Numbered from the stretch's first letter, positions 1-8,429 are shown. The stretch is DNA of 64,000 nt from an uncultured Brevibacillus sp. (GCF_947502445.1 NZ_CANMZW010000013.1:1-64000); one strand, 5' to 3'. A program made the numbers and translations. The notes: generated from the sequence alone by a model not told the origin.

Positions 1-225
1 CCATCCAATCCGATGCCGCCGAACATGAGACCATCCAATCCGATGCCGCCGAACATGAGACCATCCAATCCGATGCCGCCGAACATGAGACCATCCAATC
101 CGATGCCACCGAACATGCGCCCATCCAACCCAATACCGCCAAACATGAGACCATCAAACCCGATGCCGCCGAACATGCGCCCATCCAATCCTATGCCGCC
201 TAACCGAAGACATGCCAACCCCATG
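1..225 (+). repeat. 30-bp in-frame tandem repeat
   Basis: About seven consecutive 30-bp units begin at 1, 31, 61, 91, 121, 151 and 181. The first three are identical and the later ones diverge at a few positions. Each unit encodes PSNPMPPNMR. The array very probably continues upstream of the window, and its near-identity suggests recent expansion or homogenisation. Confidence 0.9.
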
Positions 226-606
226 CCCCCTAGTTCGATGATGCCTAACAGAAGACCTCCAAACATGCCACCAAATGCATCACCGAATGCGATGCCACCA
301 AGACATGGAATCGAATCTGGGATGGAAGTTGAACTGTACTTGTTCAAATTCCAGTTCCACATGGACCGGATGCAATATTTCCACCATAAATGCGAAAAAC
401 ACCGCGATAATCGCCGTAAATACAGCGAATACCGCAAGCACTACAGACACCATCAGCGGAGAATGAAGCATTATCATGATCGTTGCCAAACCTGGCATCA
501 TAAAGGTAGCAGCTCGGCAGGACGGGGTTCGTCCTCATCGTTCGGGTACAGACATTCCTCGTCGGGACAACATGACTGCAGCTGTGATTGCGGTTGTTCC
601 ATCTAA
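1..606 (+). CDS. Repeat-rich Cys/His-rich protein, possible spore coat protein (5' end outside window)
   Basis: The reading frame is open from the first base, so the start lies upstream. The N-terminal half is tandem copies of a ten-residue unit, PSNPMPPNMR, which degenerates after about base 210. The middle is rich in His, Tyr and Arg (many HH, RR and YR pairs). The tail is Ser/Gly-rich and ends in a Cys cluster, DCSCDCGCSI. There is no transmembrane segment or recognisable enzyme domain in the visible part. Low-complexity, His/Tyr/Cys-rich, repeat-bearing proteins are common among spore coat and exosporium proteins of Bacilli, so a coat role is a reasonable guess but only an inference. A strong bidirectional terminator follows directly. 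Confidence 0.7.
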   Translation, partial: PSNPMPPNMRPSNPMPPNMRPSNPMPPNMRPSNPMPPNMRPSNPIPPNMRPSNPMPPNMRPSNPMPPNRRHANPMPPSSMMPNRRPPNMPPNASPNAMPPRHGIESGMEVELYLFKFQFHMDRMQYFHHKCEKHRDNRRKYSEYRKHYRHHQRRMKHYHDRCQTWHHKGSSSAGRGSSSSFGYRHSSSGQHDCSCDCGCSI

Positions 607-623
607 AAGTTCTCCAAACATAT

Positions 624-668
624 CAAAGAACGCCAGCTCTTATACTGGCGTTCTTTGGCGTTTTTTTG
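624..668. terminator. Bidirectional rho-independent terminator
   Basis: A 12-bp stem (625-636 with 645-656, AAAGAACGCCAG) is followed by T7 on the plus strand, with A-rich sequence on the other side. It separates the repeat protein from convergent uvsE. Confidence 0.85.
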
Positions 669-1601
669 TCAGGTTTGTTCCGCGAATGCTTCGACACCAA
701 TTCCTTTTTTCTTCAATTCGCGGCGCAGTGTCAGGAGGGCATCATCTTTGTTTTTGCATTCCAGGATGATGTCTACGTTGTAATTACTGAGAGCGGAGGC
801 GAATTGAATGAACTGATCCACATCAATATTATCGGCATGAGCGCGGAATTCTCGTTCTGACTTCGGTGACGACAGATGCATTTTGGGTGTGCGGTCTCCC
901 CATGTTTGAATGATTCTTGGCAAGTATTCAACCCAGTCCTCGCCATCTGAATGACACATGTGGTGATGGATATCAAAAACCATAGGGATACCAAGTTGTT
1001 CCGCCAGCTCCAAAACCTCACGCATCGTGAAGGAGGTATCGTCATTTTCCAGCACAAGCCGTTTTTTTACCGACTCTGGCAGACGCTCAAAATTGCTCGC
1101 AAACCGATCAAGAGAAGAGGGCTTATCGTTAAACACACCACCCACATGTGTGACCAATACAGAGTTGTCGTCAAGCCCAAGCAAATCAAATACTCGTGCA
1201 TGATAGGAAAAATCCGCAATCGTCGATTCAACGACAGCTGGTTTATCGCTATTGAGAATATTGAAATGGCCTGGATGGGCTGTCATGCGAATTCCTTTTT
1301 TGCGAATAAATTCCCCTGCTTTTTGAAAGTCCCACGCAAATTCTTTGGCCCAATCCCATTCGGCAGACACCTGATGAGTCGCTAGCGGAACAAATTCCGA
1401 GGGAAGCCGATACAAAAAAATTCGCCTTTCTACATTGTAAGCAAGAAGATCCATCAAATTAAAGAAATTGGTCTGCAATACTTGCCGTAATTTTTTCAGT
1501 CTCGCCTGAGGCTCCAGCTTGTTCAGCTGGGCAACAGTCGTTTTTTTGTTTGGATTGTTTTTGGTGTTTACGCTGATACAGGCATAGCCCAAACGGATCA
1601 A
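669..1601 (-). CDS. uvsE: UV DNA damage endonuclease UvsE
   Basis: This 310-residue UVDE-family enzyme nicks DNA 5' to UV photoproducts and other distortions, starting an alternative excision repair route. The family is an endonuclease-IV-like TIM barrel with metal ligands. Candidate ligands are visible at TAHPGHF (about 107-113), THVGG (151-155), LENDD (183-187), DIHHH (210-214), the HAD at 254-256 and ECK near 281. The length matches the family. The start is TTG at 1601, placed about six bases after GGGAGGG; no better ATG start exists. It is convergent with the repeat protein and appears monocistronic. Such a gene fits a spore former exposed to UV. Confidence 0.93.
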   Translation of the reverse strand: MIRLGYACISVNTKNNPNKKTTVAQLNKLEPQARLKKLRQVLQTNFFNLMDLLAYNVERRIFLYRLPSEFVPLATHQVSAEWDWAKEFAWDFQKAGEFIRKKGIRMTAHPGHFNILNSDKPAVVESTIADFSYHARVFDLLGLDDNSVLVTHVGGVFNDKPSSLDRFASNFERLPESVKKRLVLENDDTSFTMREVLELAEQLGIPMVFDIHHHMCHSDGEDWVEYLPRIIQTWGDRTPKMHLSSPKSEREFRAHADNIDVDQFIQFASALSNYNVDIILECKNKDDALLTLRRELKKKGIGVEAFAEQT

Positions 1602-1811
1602 GGAACTCCCTCCCTTTAAAGGCAGCTTCGTGATGTTAGTATTCCCGATGCTTCCTCTGATGCTTTGCCTGAAAACTTCCCATCCATGGGATAACCTTCA
1701 CAAGTGTCTTTTAGACCAACCCATTTGGTATAGCCTCCATTTTAAAACGTAAAATGTACTAATCCAGCCGCCTGGTCATGTGAAAAATGTAGGAAAAAAG
1801 GAGGGAAAGGT

Positions 1812-1949
1812 ATGCTGTGGCTTGGAGTAATTCTAATCCTGATTACCATTGGTGTTGCTGTAGCGATTGGCTACCGAGCTAACGAAAACGTTCGCAAATT
1901 TGATGAAAGCAAGCACGAAAGCTTTATCGGCTCTAAATCGAATTCGTAA
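1812..1949 (+). CDS. 45-residue single-pass membrane peptide
   Basis: This short ORF begins with ATG at 1812 after AAAGGAGGG. It encodes one hydrophobic N-terminal helix (MLWLGVILILITIGVAVAIG) followed by a charged tail with a Lys/Glu/Ser-rich end. It stops 18 bases before the start of the permease gene and has its own good ribosome site, so the two are probably cotranscribed. It could be a small accessory subunit of the permease, but I do not recognise a named family. Confidence 0.7.
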   Translation: MLWLGVILILITIGVAVAIGYRANENVRKFDESKHESFIGSKSNS

Positions 1950-1967
1950 TCGGGGGAGGGTTAACGA

Positions 1968-3497
1968 ATGAAGCCGGGAAAAGAGCACCAGCTATTCGAG
2001 GACAAAAAAGACCTGAATAAATTTGGCTATGCACAAGAGCTTTTGCGAGACATGGGTGGATTTTCTAATTTTTCCATTTCGTTTTCCATTATTTCCATTT
2101 TAACAGGCGCCGTTTCTTTGTACGGACATGGACTGTTTTATGGCGGCTCGGGCATGATGGGGTTCGGTTGGACAATTGTAGCGTTGTTTGTCATTTTGAT
2201 TGCAGCATCCATGTCCGAGCTAGCATCAGCAATTCCGACAGCCGGGGCATTGTATCACTGGGCGGCGATTTTAGGGAGTAAAAGATGGGGATGGTATACC
2301 GCCTGGATTAACCTGATCGGACAAATCGGAATTGTTGCAGGGATTGATTACTCTTTTTCCTTGTTCGCCGATCCGCTACTCGCAAGTGCTTTTGGCTATT
2401 CCTCAACAGAGACGACAACCTTGATCCTGTTTGGCATCACCTTGCTGCTCCATGGTACATTCAATCATATTGGCATCAGACTGGTCGCACGGCTCAACGA
2501 TTTTTCCGCGTGGTATCATATCGGCGTTGTTGTCATTCTGGTTGGCAGTCTCGTTTTTTTCTCACGTCACGAGCTCCAACCACTCGACTATCTTTTCCAG
2601 GTCGGTCAAACCTTTTCGGATAAGCCGTATGCGATCGCTTTTCTAATTGGTCTTTTGCAAGCGCAGTGGACGTTTACCGGGTACGATGCTTCCGCTCACA
2701 CAATTGAAGAAACGATTAATCCACGGGTTCGCGCAGCCTGGGGAATCTTCACTTCAGTGGCCTTTTCCTTTATTTTTGGTTTTATTATGCTCGCCTTTGT
2801 CACGCTATCCATTAAAAATGCAGCTGCTGCCAGCGAGGCTGACAATGCATTCATTTATGTTATTAGTGAAGCATTGGGCGGAACGTTTGGTTCGGTTGTA
2901 TTATGGCTTGTTACGTTTGCCATGTGGTTCTGCGGTCTGGCTTCCATAACATCCTTTTCCCGCATGCTCTATGCGTTTTCGCGTGACAAAGGGATGCCGT
3001 GGAGCCGTCATTGGGCTGAAATCTCCAGAAAATACAGGACCCCGGCAAAAGCGATCTGGCTCGTCATTATTCTTTCCTTTGCCCTCGCTTTGTTTGATTA
3101 CATGATAAAAACGATAAACCCGAACACAACCTATACGACACTTGCCTTTTTGACAGCCGTTAGCGTCGTAGGGCTCTACGTAGCGTACGGCATACCGCTG
3201 TATTTGAAGCTACGTGCAGAGGCGAATGGGCTATTCCAGAAAAAGCATTATGGACCGTGGAGCCTGGGAAACTGGAGTAAGCCGATTAACGTACTAAGCC
3301 TCATCTGGATCGTATTTATTTGCGTCATGATGGTGATTCCACCGAATGAAACAGCAGGCTATGCCCTGATCGGAATGTTCGTTGTGCTTTTGATTATGGA
3401 TGTGGCGTATTACAAAAAGCATTTCGAGGGACCCCAGGCAGCACTTGGCACTTCCGATGAAGAAATTAAACGGCAAGAAGCAAAGTTTACAGAGTAA
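1968..3497 (+). CDS. APC-family amino acid permease
   Basis: This 509-residue, roughly 12-helix transporter belongs to the amino acid-polyamine-organocation superfamily, closest in feel to the GABA/choline-permease (ACT) branch. The N-terminus has the typical RDMGGFSNFSISFSIISILTG segment at helix 1, and the FTGYDASAHTIEET motif (about 236-249) is the substrate/proton region of that branch. It is an integral membrane amino acid or amine importer; the substrate cannot be read from sequence. ATG at 1968 follows GGGGGAGGG. The 45-residue peptide lies immediately upstream and a hairpin immediately downstream. Confidence 0.88.
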   Translation: MKPGKEHQLFEDKKDLNKFGYAQELLRDMGGFSNFSISFSIISILTGAVSLYGHGLFYGGSGMMGFGWTIVALFVILIAASMSELASAIPTAGALYHWAAILGSKRWGWYTAWINLIGQIGIVAGIDYSFSLFADPLLASAFGYSSTETTTLILFGITLLLHGTFNHIGIRLVARLNDFSAWYHIGVVVILVGSLVFFSRHELQPLDYLFQVGQTFSDKPYAIAFLIGLLQAQWTFTGYDASAHTIEETINPRVRAAWGIFTSVAFSFIFGFIMLAFVTLSIKNAAAASEADNAFIYVISEALGGTFGSVVLWLVTFAMWFCGLASITSFSRMLYAFSRDKGMPWSRHWAEISRKYRTPAKAIWLVIILSFALALFDYMIKTINPNTTYTTLAFLTAVSVVGLYVAYGIPLYLKLRAEANGLFQKKHYGPWSLGNWSKPINVLSLIWIVFICVMMVIPPNETAGYALIGMFVVLLIMDVAYYKKHFEGPQAALGTSDEEIKRQEAKFTE

Positions 3498-3511
3498 TAG
3501 CTCGCAAAATA

Positions 3512-3558
3512 CAGTAGCTCCCATTAGCCAAATTGTTTTGGCAATGGGGGCTATTATT
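3512..3558 (+). terminator. Terminator-like hairpin after the permease
   Basis: A stem of about 14 bp (TAGCTCCCATTAGCC paired with TGGCAATGGGGGCTA) is followed by a weak T-rich tract. It fits termination of the permease transcript. Confidence 0.65.
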
Positions 3559-3560
3559 GC

Positions 3561-3839
3561 ATTCTGGAGGCTGTAAAAAGGGGAGACAAGAACGAGGTTG
3601 CTAAACACGTGAAATATCCGCTCCGTGTAAACAAAGTGGGAGCAAGCAGATTTGTCCACAGTGAAAAACAATTTTTGACAGAATATGATCTGATCATGAC
3701 AGGAAAAGTGAGACAGGCGCTACTCCAGCAAATCGTGACGAATACATTTGTCAATGATCAAGGCGTAATGGTTGGTGACGGTGAACTTTGGTTGGGTCAA
3801 TTTGGTAATAAGTTTGGCATTTTTGCTATTAATTTGTGA
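3561..3839 (+). pseudogene. 5'-truncated remnant of a secreted-type hypothetical protein
   Basis: Only GTG at 3609 can start a frame here, but the frame reads as convincing protein well upstream of it (LEAVKRGDKNEVAKHV before KYPLRVN). The segment looks like the C-terminal domain often seen in secreted hypothetical proteins (KYPLRVN, then EYDLIMTGKVRQALL, then FVNDQGVMVGDGELW and IFAINL). The signal peptide and N-terminal part are missing; the frame dissolves at about 3560, next to the permease terminator. I read it as the 3' remnant of a deleted gene. A short expressed protein from 3609 (76 residues) is possible but less likely. Confidence 0.55.
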
Positions 3840-3878
3840 AATGTAAGGGTTTACATAGTGAAAAATTTAAAAACCACT

Positions 3879-3897
3879 CGATAAATTAAATTTATCG
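3879..3897. repeat. Small palindrome upstream of the amidohydrolase operon
   Basis: CGATAAA (3879-3885) pairs with TTTATCG (3891-3897) around a short AT spacer. It lies about 110 bases upstream of the predicted -35 box and could be an operator; no regulator is identifiable. Confidence 0.4.
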
Positions 3898-4007
3898 GTT
3901 TGAATGTTTATTTAGAATGGACATAATCGCCAAACAATTCTAAAATAACTTATAAACAGACAATCTAGGAGGATAAATCCGGGAAAGTGTCCGCGTGAAA
4001 TGGACAT

Positions 4008-4036
4008 TTGTTATTTTTAAAAAACCATGATAAAAT
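4008..4036 (+). promoter_or_regulatory. Predicted sigma-A promoter of the amidohydrolase/DUF3100 operon
   Basis: TTGTTA (4008-4013), a 17-base spacer and TAAAAT (4031-4036), with TG one base upstream of the -10 (extended -10). Transcription would start near 4043, about 70 bases before the ATG at 4115. Confidence 0.55.
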
Positions 4037-4114
4037 TCACATTAAGCTATTTTTTTTAATTTTACTTAACTAATCAAAAGCAGTACGTTTGACTGGATAA
4101 AGGGAGTGGATAAA

Positions 4115-5290
4115 ATGAGTTGGAATGCAGAGAAGCTGGCTGCAGAAGTAGCGGAGCAGGTGGTTGCTTGGCGCAGATATCTTCATCAGCATCCGGAATT
4201 ATCGTTCCAGGAAGACAAGACATCTCAGTATGTATATGAAGTGTTAGAATCTTTTGGTAATTTAGAGCTTTCCCGTCCGACAAAAACGAGTATCGTAGCT
4301 CGCCTCATTGGTTCTGAGCCAGGCAAGGTTCTGGGAATACGTGCAGATATTGATGCGCTGCCGATTCATGAGGAAAACGAAGTGCCTTATGCTTCCAGCC
4401 AACCCGGTGTGATGCACGCGTGTGGACATGATGGTCATACGGCTATGCTGCTCGGTACAGCCAAGATTCTTTCGGGCTACAAGGATAAAATCAAAGGCGA
4501 GGTACGTTTTATTTTCCAGCATGCTGAAGAATTGCCACCTGGTGGAGCGGCTGAAATCGTGAGATCTGGAGCAGCTGATGGCATGGACTCGATCATCGGA
4601 ATTCACTTGGCGTCTTATTTGCCAGTTGGCAAGTTCGGTGTTCTCTACGGGGCGCTGACCTCCTCTACGGATCGTTTTGACATTACGATCCAAGGAAAGG
4701 GCGGTCATTCCTCCCAACCGGAAATGACAGTTGACCCAATCGTAATTGGTGCTTCCGTTATCAGCCATTTGCAGCAAATTGTTTCGCGGAATGTGAGTGC
4801 ACTCGACAAGGTCGTGATTTCCGTCACCATGCTGAATGCAGGAACAGCCTACAATATCATCCCAGACACGCTTACCATCACAGGCTCTACGCGTTGCTTT
4901 GATGAGGAGATCCGCAAGAATATTCCGATCTGGATTGAGAAAATTGTCAAAGGCATTACAGACGCACATGGAGCTTCTTATGAATTTACGTATTCACTTG
5001 GCTACACTTCCGTTGTCAACGATCAAAAAGTGACGAAGCTGATGGAAGATACGATTCGGGAGCGCTGGGGAGAAGAAGATATTGTTTTCATTGACCCAGT
5101 TATGCCAGGAGAGGATTTCTCCGAGTATCTGAAAAAAGCACCAGGCTGCTTCATTCAATTGGGCGCAGGGAATCCGGACAAAGGCTTTACTTATCCGCAT
5201 CACCATCCGCGCTTTGATTTTGATGAGGATTGTCTCGTCCGCGGTGTAGAGCTGTTCATTCGTGCAGCGGAAAAAGTAGTAATGGAATAA
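4115..5290 (+). CDS. M20-family amidohydrolase (N-acyl amino acid / aminobenzoyl-type)
   Basis: This 391-residue zinc-dependent amidohydrolase of the M20D group (HipO/AmhX/carboxypeptidase-type) cleaves amide bonds of N-acylated amino acids or related conjugates in the cytosol. Metal-site motifs are RADIDALPI, HACGHDGHTAM (about 98-108), HAEELPPGG and a C-terminal histidine region near HHHPRFDFDE. The dimerisation insert begins at the TSSTDRFDITIQGKGGHSS segment. ATG at 4115 is preferred over GTG at 4106 because GGGAG at 4102-4106 is then eight bases away. It is followed after 27 bases by a DUF3100 membrane protein and then a third membrane gene. This suggests uptake or export of the compound it hydrolyses, but that is inference. 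Confidence 0.88.
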   Translation: MSWNAEKLAAEVAEQVVAWRRYLHQHPELSFQEDKTSQYVYEVLESFGNLELSRPTKTSIVARLIGSEPGKVLGIRADIDALPIHEENEVPYASSQPGVMHACGHDGHTAMLLGTAKILSGYKDKIKGEVRFIFQHAEELPPGGAAEIVRSGAADGMDSIIGIHLASYLPVGKFGVLYGALTSSTDRFDITIQGKGGHSSQPEMTVDPIVIGASVISHLQQIVSRNVSALDKVVISVTMLNAGTAYNIIPDTLTITGSTRCFDEEIRKNIPIWIEKIVKGITDAHGASYEFTYSLGYTSVVNDQKVTKLMEDTIRERWGEEDIVFIDPVMPGEDFSEYLKKAPGCFIQLGAGNPDKGFTYPHHHPRFDFDEDCLVRGVELFIRAAEKVVME

Positions 5291-5317
5291 TAGAAAAGAC
5301 CGAACTGGGGGAAGATT

Positions 5318-6145
5318 ATGACTGAGGGACGAGCTAATGTGTACAAGCTCCATTTACTTGTGCTTGCACTTGTGGCAGTGACAGAGTTTATCGGAACAAA
5401 GAAAATCAACATAGGCATCGGTGTCATCGCGTTGTTTCCCATGTTGTATGCGCTTGTTTTAGGTGGAGTGATCAGCTGGCCTAAATTCAAATTTCTGAAA
5501 GAGAAAGAAATGAACGCTGCGGCGAATATTTTGGGAGTTTCCTTTCTCCTCTTTATTGCCAAGCTGGGCGCAAACATCGGACCTGAGCTGCCAAAGCTGC
5601 TTGGTTCTGGCGTGTCGCTGCTCGTACAGGAAGTTGGTCACATTGTAGGTACGATTGCTCTAGGCTTGCCTGTCGCTTTGTGGCTCGGCTTGAAGCGTGA
5701 ATCGATCGGAGCTACGTACTCTCTCGACCGTGAACCAAACCTGGCGATTATCGTTGATAAATTCGGAGCGAATTCTGCGGAAGCACGCGGAGCTTTGGGG
5801 GTTTATATTTGCGGAACCTTGTTTGGTGCCATTTATATGTCTATCTTAGCGAGTCTGTTAGGAAGTAGTGGACTGTTTCACCCGATTTCCTTGGCGATGG
5901 GAGCAGCGGTTGGTTCAGGAAGTATGATGGCAGCAGCAACAGGATCACTCGCTGTTATTTTCCCGGAAGCAACAGAAGACATCGCTTTTTACTCGGGTGC
6001 GGCTAACTTGATGATGAGCATTGTCGGAACTTATGTGTGTATCTTCGTTTCGTTGCCTCTTACTCAGCGCTTGTACAAATGGCTTGAGCCTGTTATCGGA
6101 CGCAAAAATGCTTCCACTACAGAAGGAGGTAGACGCAGCGCATGA
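5318..6145 (+). CDS. DUF3100 family membrane protein
   Basis: This 275-residue integral membrane protein has about seven to eight hydrophobic helices. I recognise it as DUF3100, from the VTEFIGTKKINIGIG start, the Gly/Ala-rich SLAMGAAVGSGSMMAAATGS helix and the C-terminal LTQRLYKWLEPVIG. The biochemical function is not established. Gly-rich re-entrant-like segments resemble secondary carriers. ATG at 5318 follows GGGGGAAG. Its stop overlaps the next gene's start by four bases (ATGA), so the two membrane proteins are translationally coupled and may form one complex. The upstream amidohydrolase suggests an N-acyl compound as cargo (inference). Confidence 0.8.
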   Translation: MTEGRANVYKLHLLVLALVAVTEFIGTKKINIGIGVIALFPMLYALVLGGVISWPKFKFLKEKEMNAAANILGVSFLLFIAKLGANIGPELPKLLGSGVSLLVQEVGHIVGTIALGLPVALWLGLKRESIGATYSLDREPNLAIIVDKFGANSAEARGALGVYICGTLFGAIYMSILASLLGSSGLFHPISLAMGAAVGSGSMMAAATGSLAVIFPEATEDIAFYSGAANLMMSIVGTYVCIFVSLPLTQRLYKWLEPVIGRKNASTTEGGRRSA

Positions 6146-6579
6146 ATCAAGTACTGACCATTTTACTCATTGGACTTATCGCACTTATCGGAAACTGGAT
6201 CGGATACGGCGTAGGACCGGCAGAATCATTGCCAGGTATTCTGCTCCTCGCAGTAGTCACCTTGATCGGGATGGGCTTCACCAAAATTTTGCCATTCAAA
6301 TCTCCTGTGATTGTTTGGATCTCGTTGTTCGCTATGATCGCAACATCTCCTATCTTCCCAGGAAATGCATTTATCGCCGCAGCGATTGCGAAGATCAACC
6401 TCCTGGCACTTGCTACACCGATTCTTGCTTACGCAGGTCTGTCTTTAGGAAAGGACATTCACTTGTTTAAAGAGCTTAGCTGGAGGATTGTTGTCGTATC
6501 GCTGGTTGTTTTCACCGGAACATTCTTGTTTGCAACACTGTTTGCCGAAATCGTATTTAAGATTCAAGGGAAATTTTAA
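6142..6579 (+). CDS. Small four-helix membrane protein coupled to DUF3100
   Basis: This 145-residue, very hydrophobic protein has about four to five helices (MNQVLTILLIGLIALIGNWI at the N-terminus, then PGILLLAVVTLIGMGF, a helix around FAMIATSPIFPGNAFIAAAI, and VVVSLVVFTGTFLFATLF at the C-terminus). It has no recognised enzymatic motif. The ATGA overlap with the DUF3100 gene points to stoichiometric coexpression, as in two-subunit carriers. Function unknown; a second subunit of the same transporter is the simplest reading. A terminator follows closely. Confidence 0.75.
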   Translation: MNQVLTILLIGLIALIGNWIGYGVGPAESLPGILLLAVVTLIGMGFTKILPFKSPVIVWISLFAMIATSPIFPGNAFIAAAIAKINLLALATPILAYAGLSLGKDIHLFKELSWRIVVVSLVVFTGTFLFATLFAEIVFKIQGKF

Positions 6580-6598
6580 TATTCCCACAAGCATTATT

Positions 6599-6638
6599 GA
6601 ACCTCTGTGAGCAGCATCAAGCTCATGGAGGTTTTTTC
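6599..6638 (+). terminator. Terminator of the M20-DUF3100 operon
   Basis: AACCTCTGTGAGC (6600-6612) pairs with GCTCATGGAGGTT (6621-6633), followed by T6. Confidence 0.85.
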
Positions 6639-6797
6639 CAATCGCATCGATCCAGCATAGCACACAAGCTGAGAACGGACCTTCGCAGCAGCGTTTTTAT
6701 ACATATAAAAGAATTGAACGATTGGGTAAGGACAGGTATACTCTTAATAATCAGAAAGATTACGGGGAAAAAAAGAGAGCTAGGAGTGGAAACAAGC

Positions 6798-7589
6798 ATG
6801 ATTATAGATGTAAAAAATGTGACTTGGCAAAGAGACGAAACGACAATCCTGCAGGACATCAGCTGGCAGGTTCGCGAAAAAGAACACTGGTGTCTCGTGG
6901 GATTGAACGGTTCGGGTAAAACGAGTCTGTTAAAAATCATCTGTGGTTATACGTGGCCTACATCTGGAGAAGTAAATGTATTGGGGAATTTGTATGGAAC
7001 GGTAGATTTGCGAGAAGTGCGAAAAACGATTGGGTGGGTCAGTACAGCCTTAATTGCCCAACTGCATGATCATGAAACAGCTTATCGAATTGTTTTGAGC
7101 GGCCGGGAAGCGACGATCGGACTATATTCGGTTCCAACAGACGAAGATAAGAAGAAGGCAGAGGAATTACTCCATACATTCGGCTGTGAAGCGTTAAAAA
7201 ATCGTCCTTTTTCAGCATTGTCCCAAGGTGAACGCCAAAAGGTGCTGATCTCTCGTGCATTAATGGCTTCACCAAAGCTGTTGATTTTGGATGAACCATG
7301 TACGGGTCTGGACTTGTTATCTCGTGAGCAATTGCTGGCCATGACCGAAAAAATTGCGGCTCAGCCTGATGGTCCAACTCTATTGTATGTAACCCATCAT
7401 ATCGAAGAAATTTTGCCATGCTTTACACATACGCTTTTGCTCAAGGAAGGTGCGGTTGATCAAGTAGGACCTTCTCAGGACGTATTGACTGCTGATCGGT
7501 TAACACGGTTTTTTGGTGTCCCGGTAAACGTCCAGAAGTCACAAGGGCGTGCGTGGATTAGCCTCGGAGAAGAGGCTTCTGTGAGGTAA
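6798..7589 (+). CDS. ABC transporter ATP-binding protein, YlmA-like
   Basis: This 263-residue stand-alone ABC ATPase has Walker A GLNGSGKTS, signature LSQGERQK, Walker B LLILDEPCTGLDL and a switch His in YVTHHIEE. It resembles B. subtilis YlmA and ModF-type solitary ATPases, which have no adjacent permease. ATG at 6798 (MIIDVKNVTW) was chosen because AGGAG lies about 11 bases upstream and family proteins begin here; the frame is open further upstream without homology. No permease or binding protein is adjacent, so its partner and substrate are unknown. Confidence 0.85.
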   Translation: MIIDVKNVTWQRDETTILQDISWQVREKEHWCLVGLNGSGKTSLLKIICGYTWPTSGEVNVLGNLYGTVDLREVRKTIGWVSTALIAQLHDHETAYRIVLSGREATIGLYSVPTDEDKKKAEELLHTFGCEALKNRPFSALSQGERQKVLISRALMASPKLLILDEPCTGLDLLSREQLLAMTEKIAAQPDGPTLLYVTHHIEEILPCFTHTLLLKEGAVDQVGPSQDVLTADRLTRFFGVPVNVQKSQGRAWISLGEEASVR

Positions 7590-7674
7590 GTGTCAGTAGA
7601 ATCAGCACGCTCCTGCATGATTGTGTATAATAGCAGTAAGGAACTGTATCTGGGAGGAGAGGAGAGATGGAGGC

Positions 7675-8370
7675 ATGACCAATGCGATTGCACCGATCAC
7701 GGACTCCACCTGGGCGATCATCACCTATGAAGAAGCGTGGAATAGCTTTATCAACAGCTATGTGATCCAAAAGGGTGATGCGTTTGTGGTGATTGATTCC
7801 CATCTGCGCAAGCAGCGTGCATACTTTCAACAGGCGCTTGAGGAGATAGGAGTCAAAGCTGAGCAAATTGAGTACGTTTACTTTACGCATCGACACGCGG
7901 ATCATATAGGGAATGCTGACTTGTTTCCTTCTCGCAATAATTGGATTCACTTAGAGGATTATTATGAGCTGGACGATTTTTCACAAACGCTGTTCGGTCA
8001 TACGTTTACGGGGGCTGGTGGTGACCTGCCAGTCCTCCGATTTAGACAGCTGCCATTTCATACAGAAGGCTCCGTCGCTTTTTTTGATCCGCAAAGCAAA
8101 GTCTGTTTTGTCGGTGATCATCTTATTTTTGGAGAGTCAAAAGCAGAGCTGGGACAAATCAGCGGAACCGAGGATGAATGCAGGACGGCGTATAAAGAAT
8201 ACGTCAAAGCTTTCGCACAGAAGGAGCCTGAACGAGCGCTTGCCTACGGGGCTGGATTGGAGACTTTGCTTGATTGGCCAATTGAATGCTTAGCTACCGG
8301 TCATGGCTTAATTTTCCAAGGGGAGATCGTCCCTTTTATTCAAGAATTGATTTCACTTGTCAAACCATAA
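7675..8370 (+). CDS. Metallo-beta-lactamase-fold hydrolase
   Basis: This 231-residue MBL-fold protein carries the metal motif THRHADHIGN (HxHxDH, about residues 70-77), a later GDHLIFG, and ATGHG near the C-terminus, all in the usual order. The family includes hydroxyacylglutathione hydrolase-like and many uncharacterised thioester/lactone hydrolases; the exact substrate cannot be told. ATG at 7675 follows a very purine-rich GGAGGAGAGGAGAGATGGAGG. A TATAAT at 7626-7631 is a likely -10 for its own promoter. Confidence 0.82.
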   Translation: MTNAIAPITDSTWAIITYEEAWNSFINSYVIQKGDAFVVIDSHLRKQRAYFQQALEEIGVKAEQIEYVYFTHRHADHIGNADLFPSRNNWIHLEDYYELDDFSQTLFGHTFTGAGGDLPVLRFRQLPFHTEGSVAFFDPQSKVCFVGDHLIFGESKAELGQISGTEDECRTAYKEYVKAFAQKEPERALAYGAGLETLLDWPIECLATGHGLIFQGEIVPFIQELISLVKP

Positions 8371-8375
8371 GTATG

Positions 8376-8424
8376 CAAAAAAGACTTCTGACACCAGTGA
8401 CGGTGGAACAGAAGTCTTTTTTCG
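8376..8424. terminator. Bidirectional terminator
   Basis: AAAAAAGACTTCTG (8377-8390) pairs with CAGAAGTCTTTTTT (8409-8422), serving the convergent MBL and SurA-like genes. Confidence 0.88.
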
Positions 8425-8429
8425 TTGAG

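Noticed and set aside
1-225. Direct repeats of about 30 bp resembling a CRISPR array
   Set aside because: Units are contiguous without spacers, keep a reading frame and encode PSNPMPPNMR; no cas genes are near.
951-1385. 144-residue plus-strand ORF
   Set aside because: Lies antisense inside uvsE, has no ribosome site and no recognisable protein features.
4262-4969. 235-residue minus-strand ORF
   Set aside because: Antisense to the M20 amidohydrolase, which has clear catalytic motifs in its own frame.
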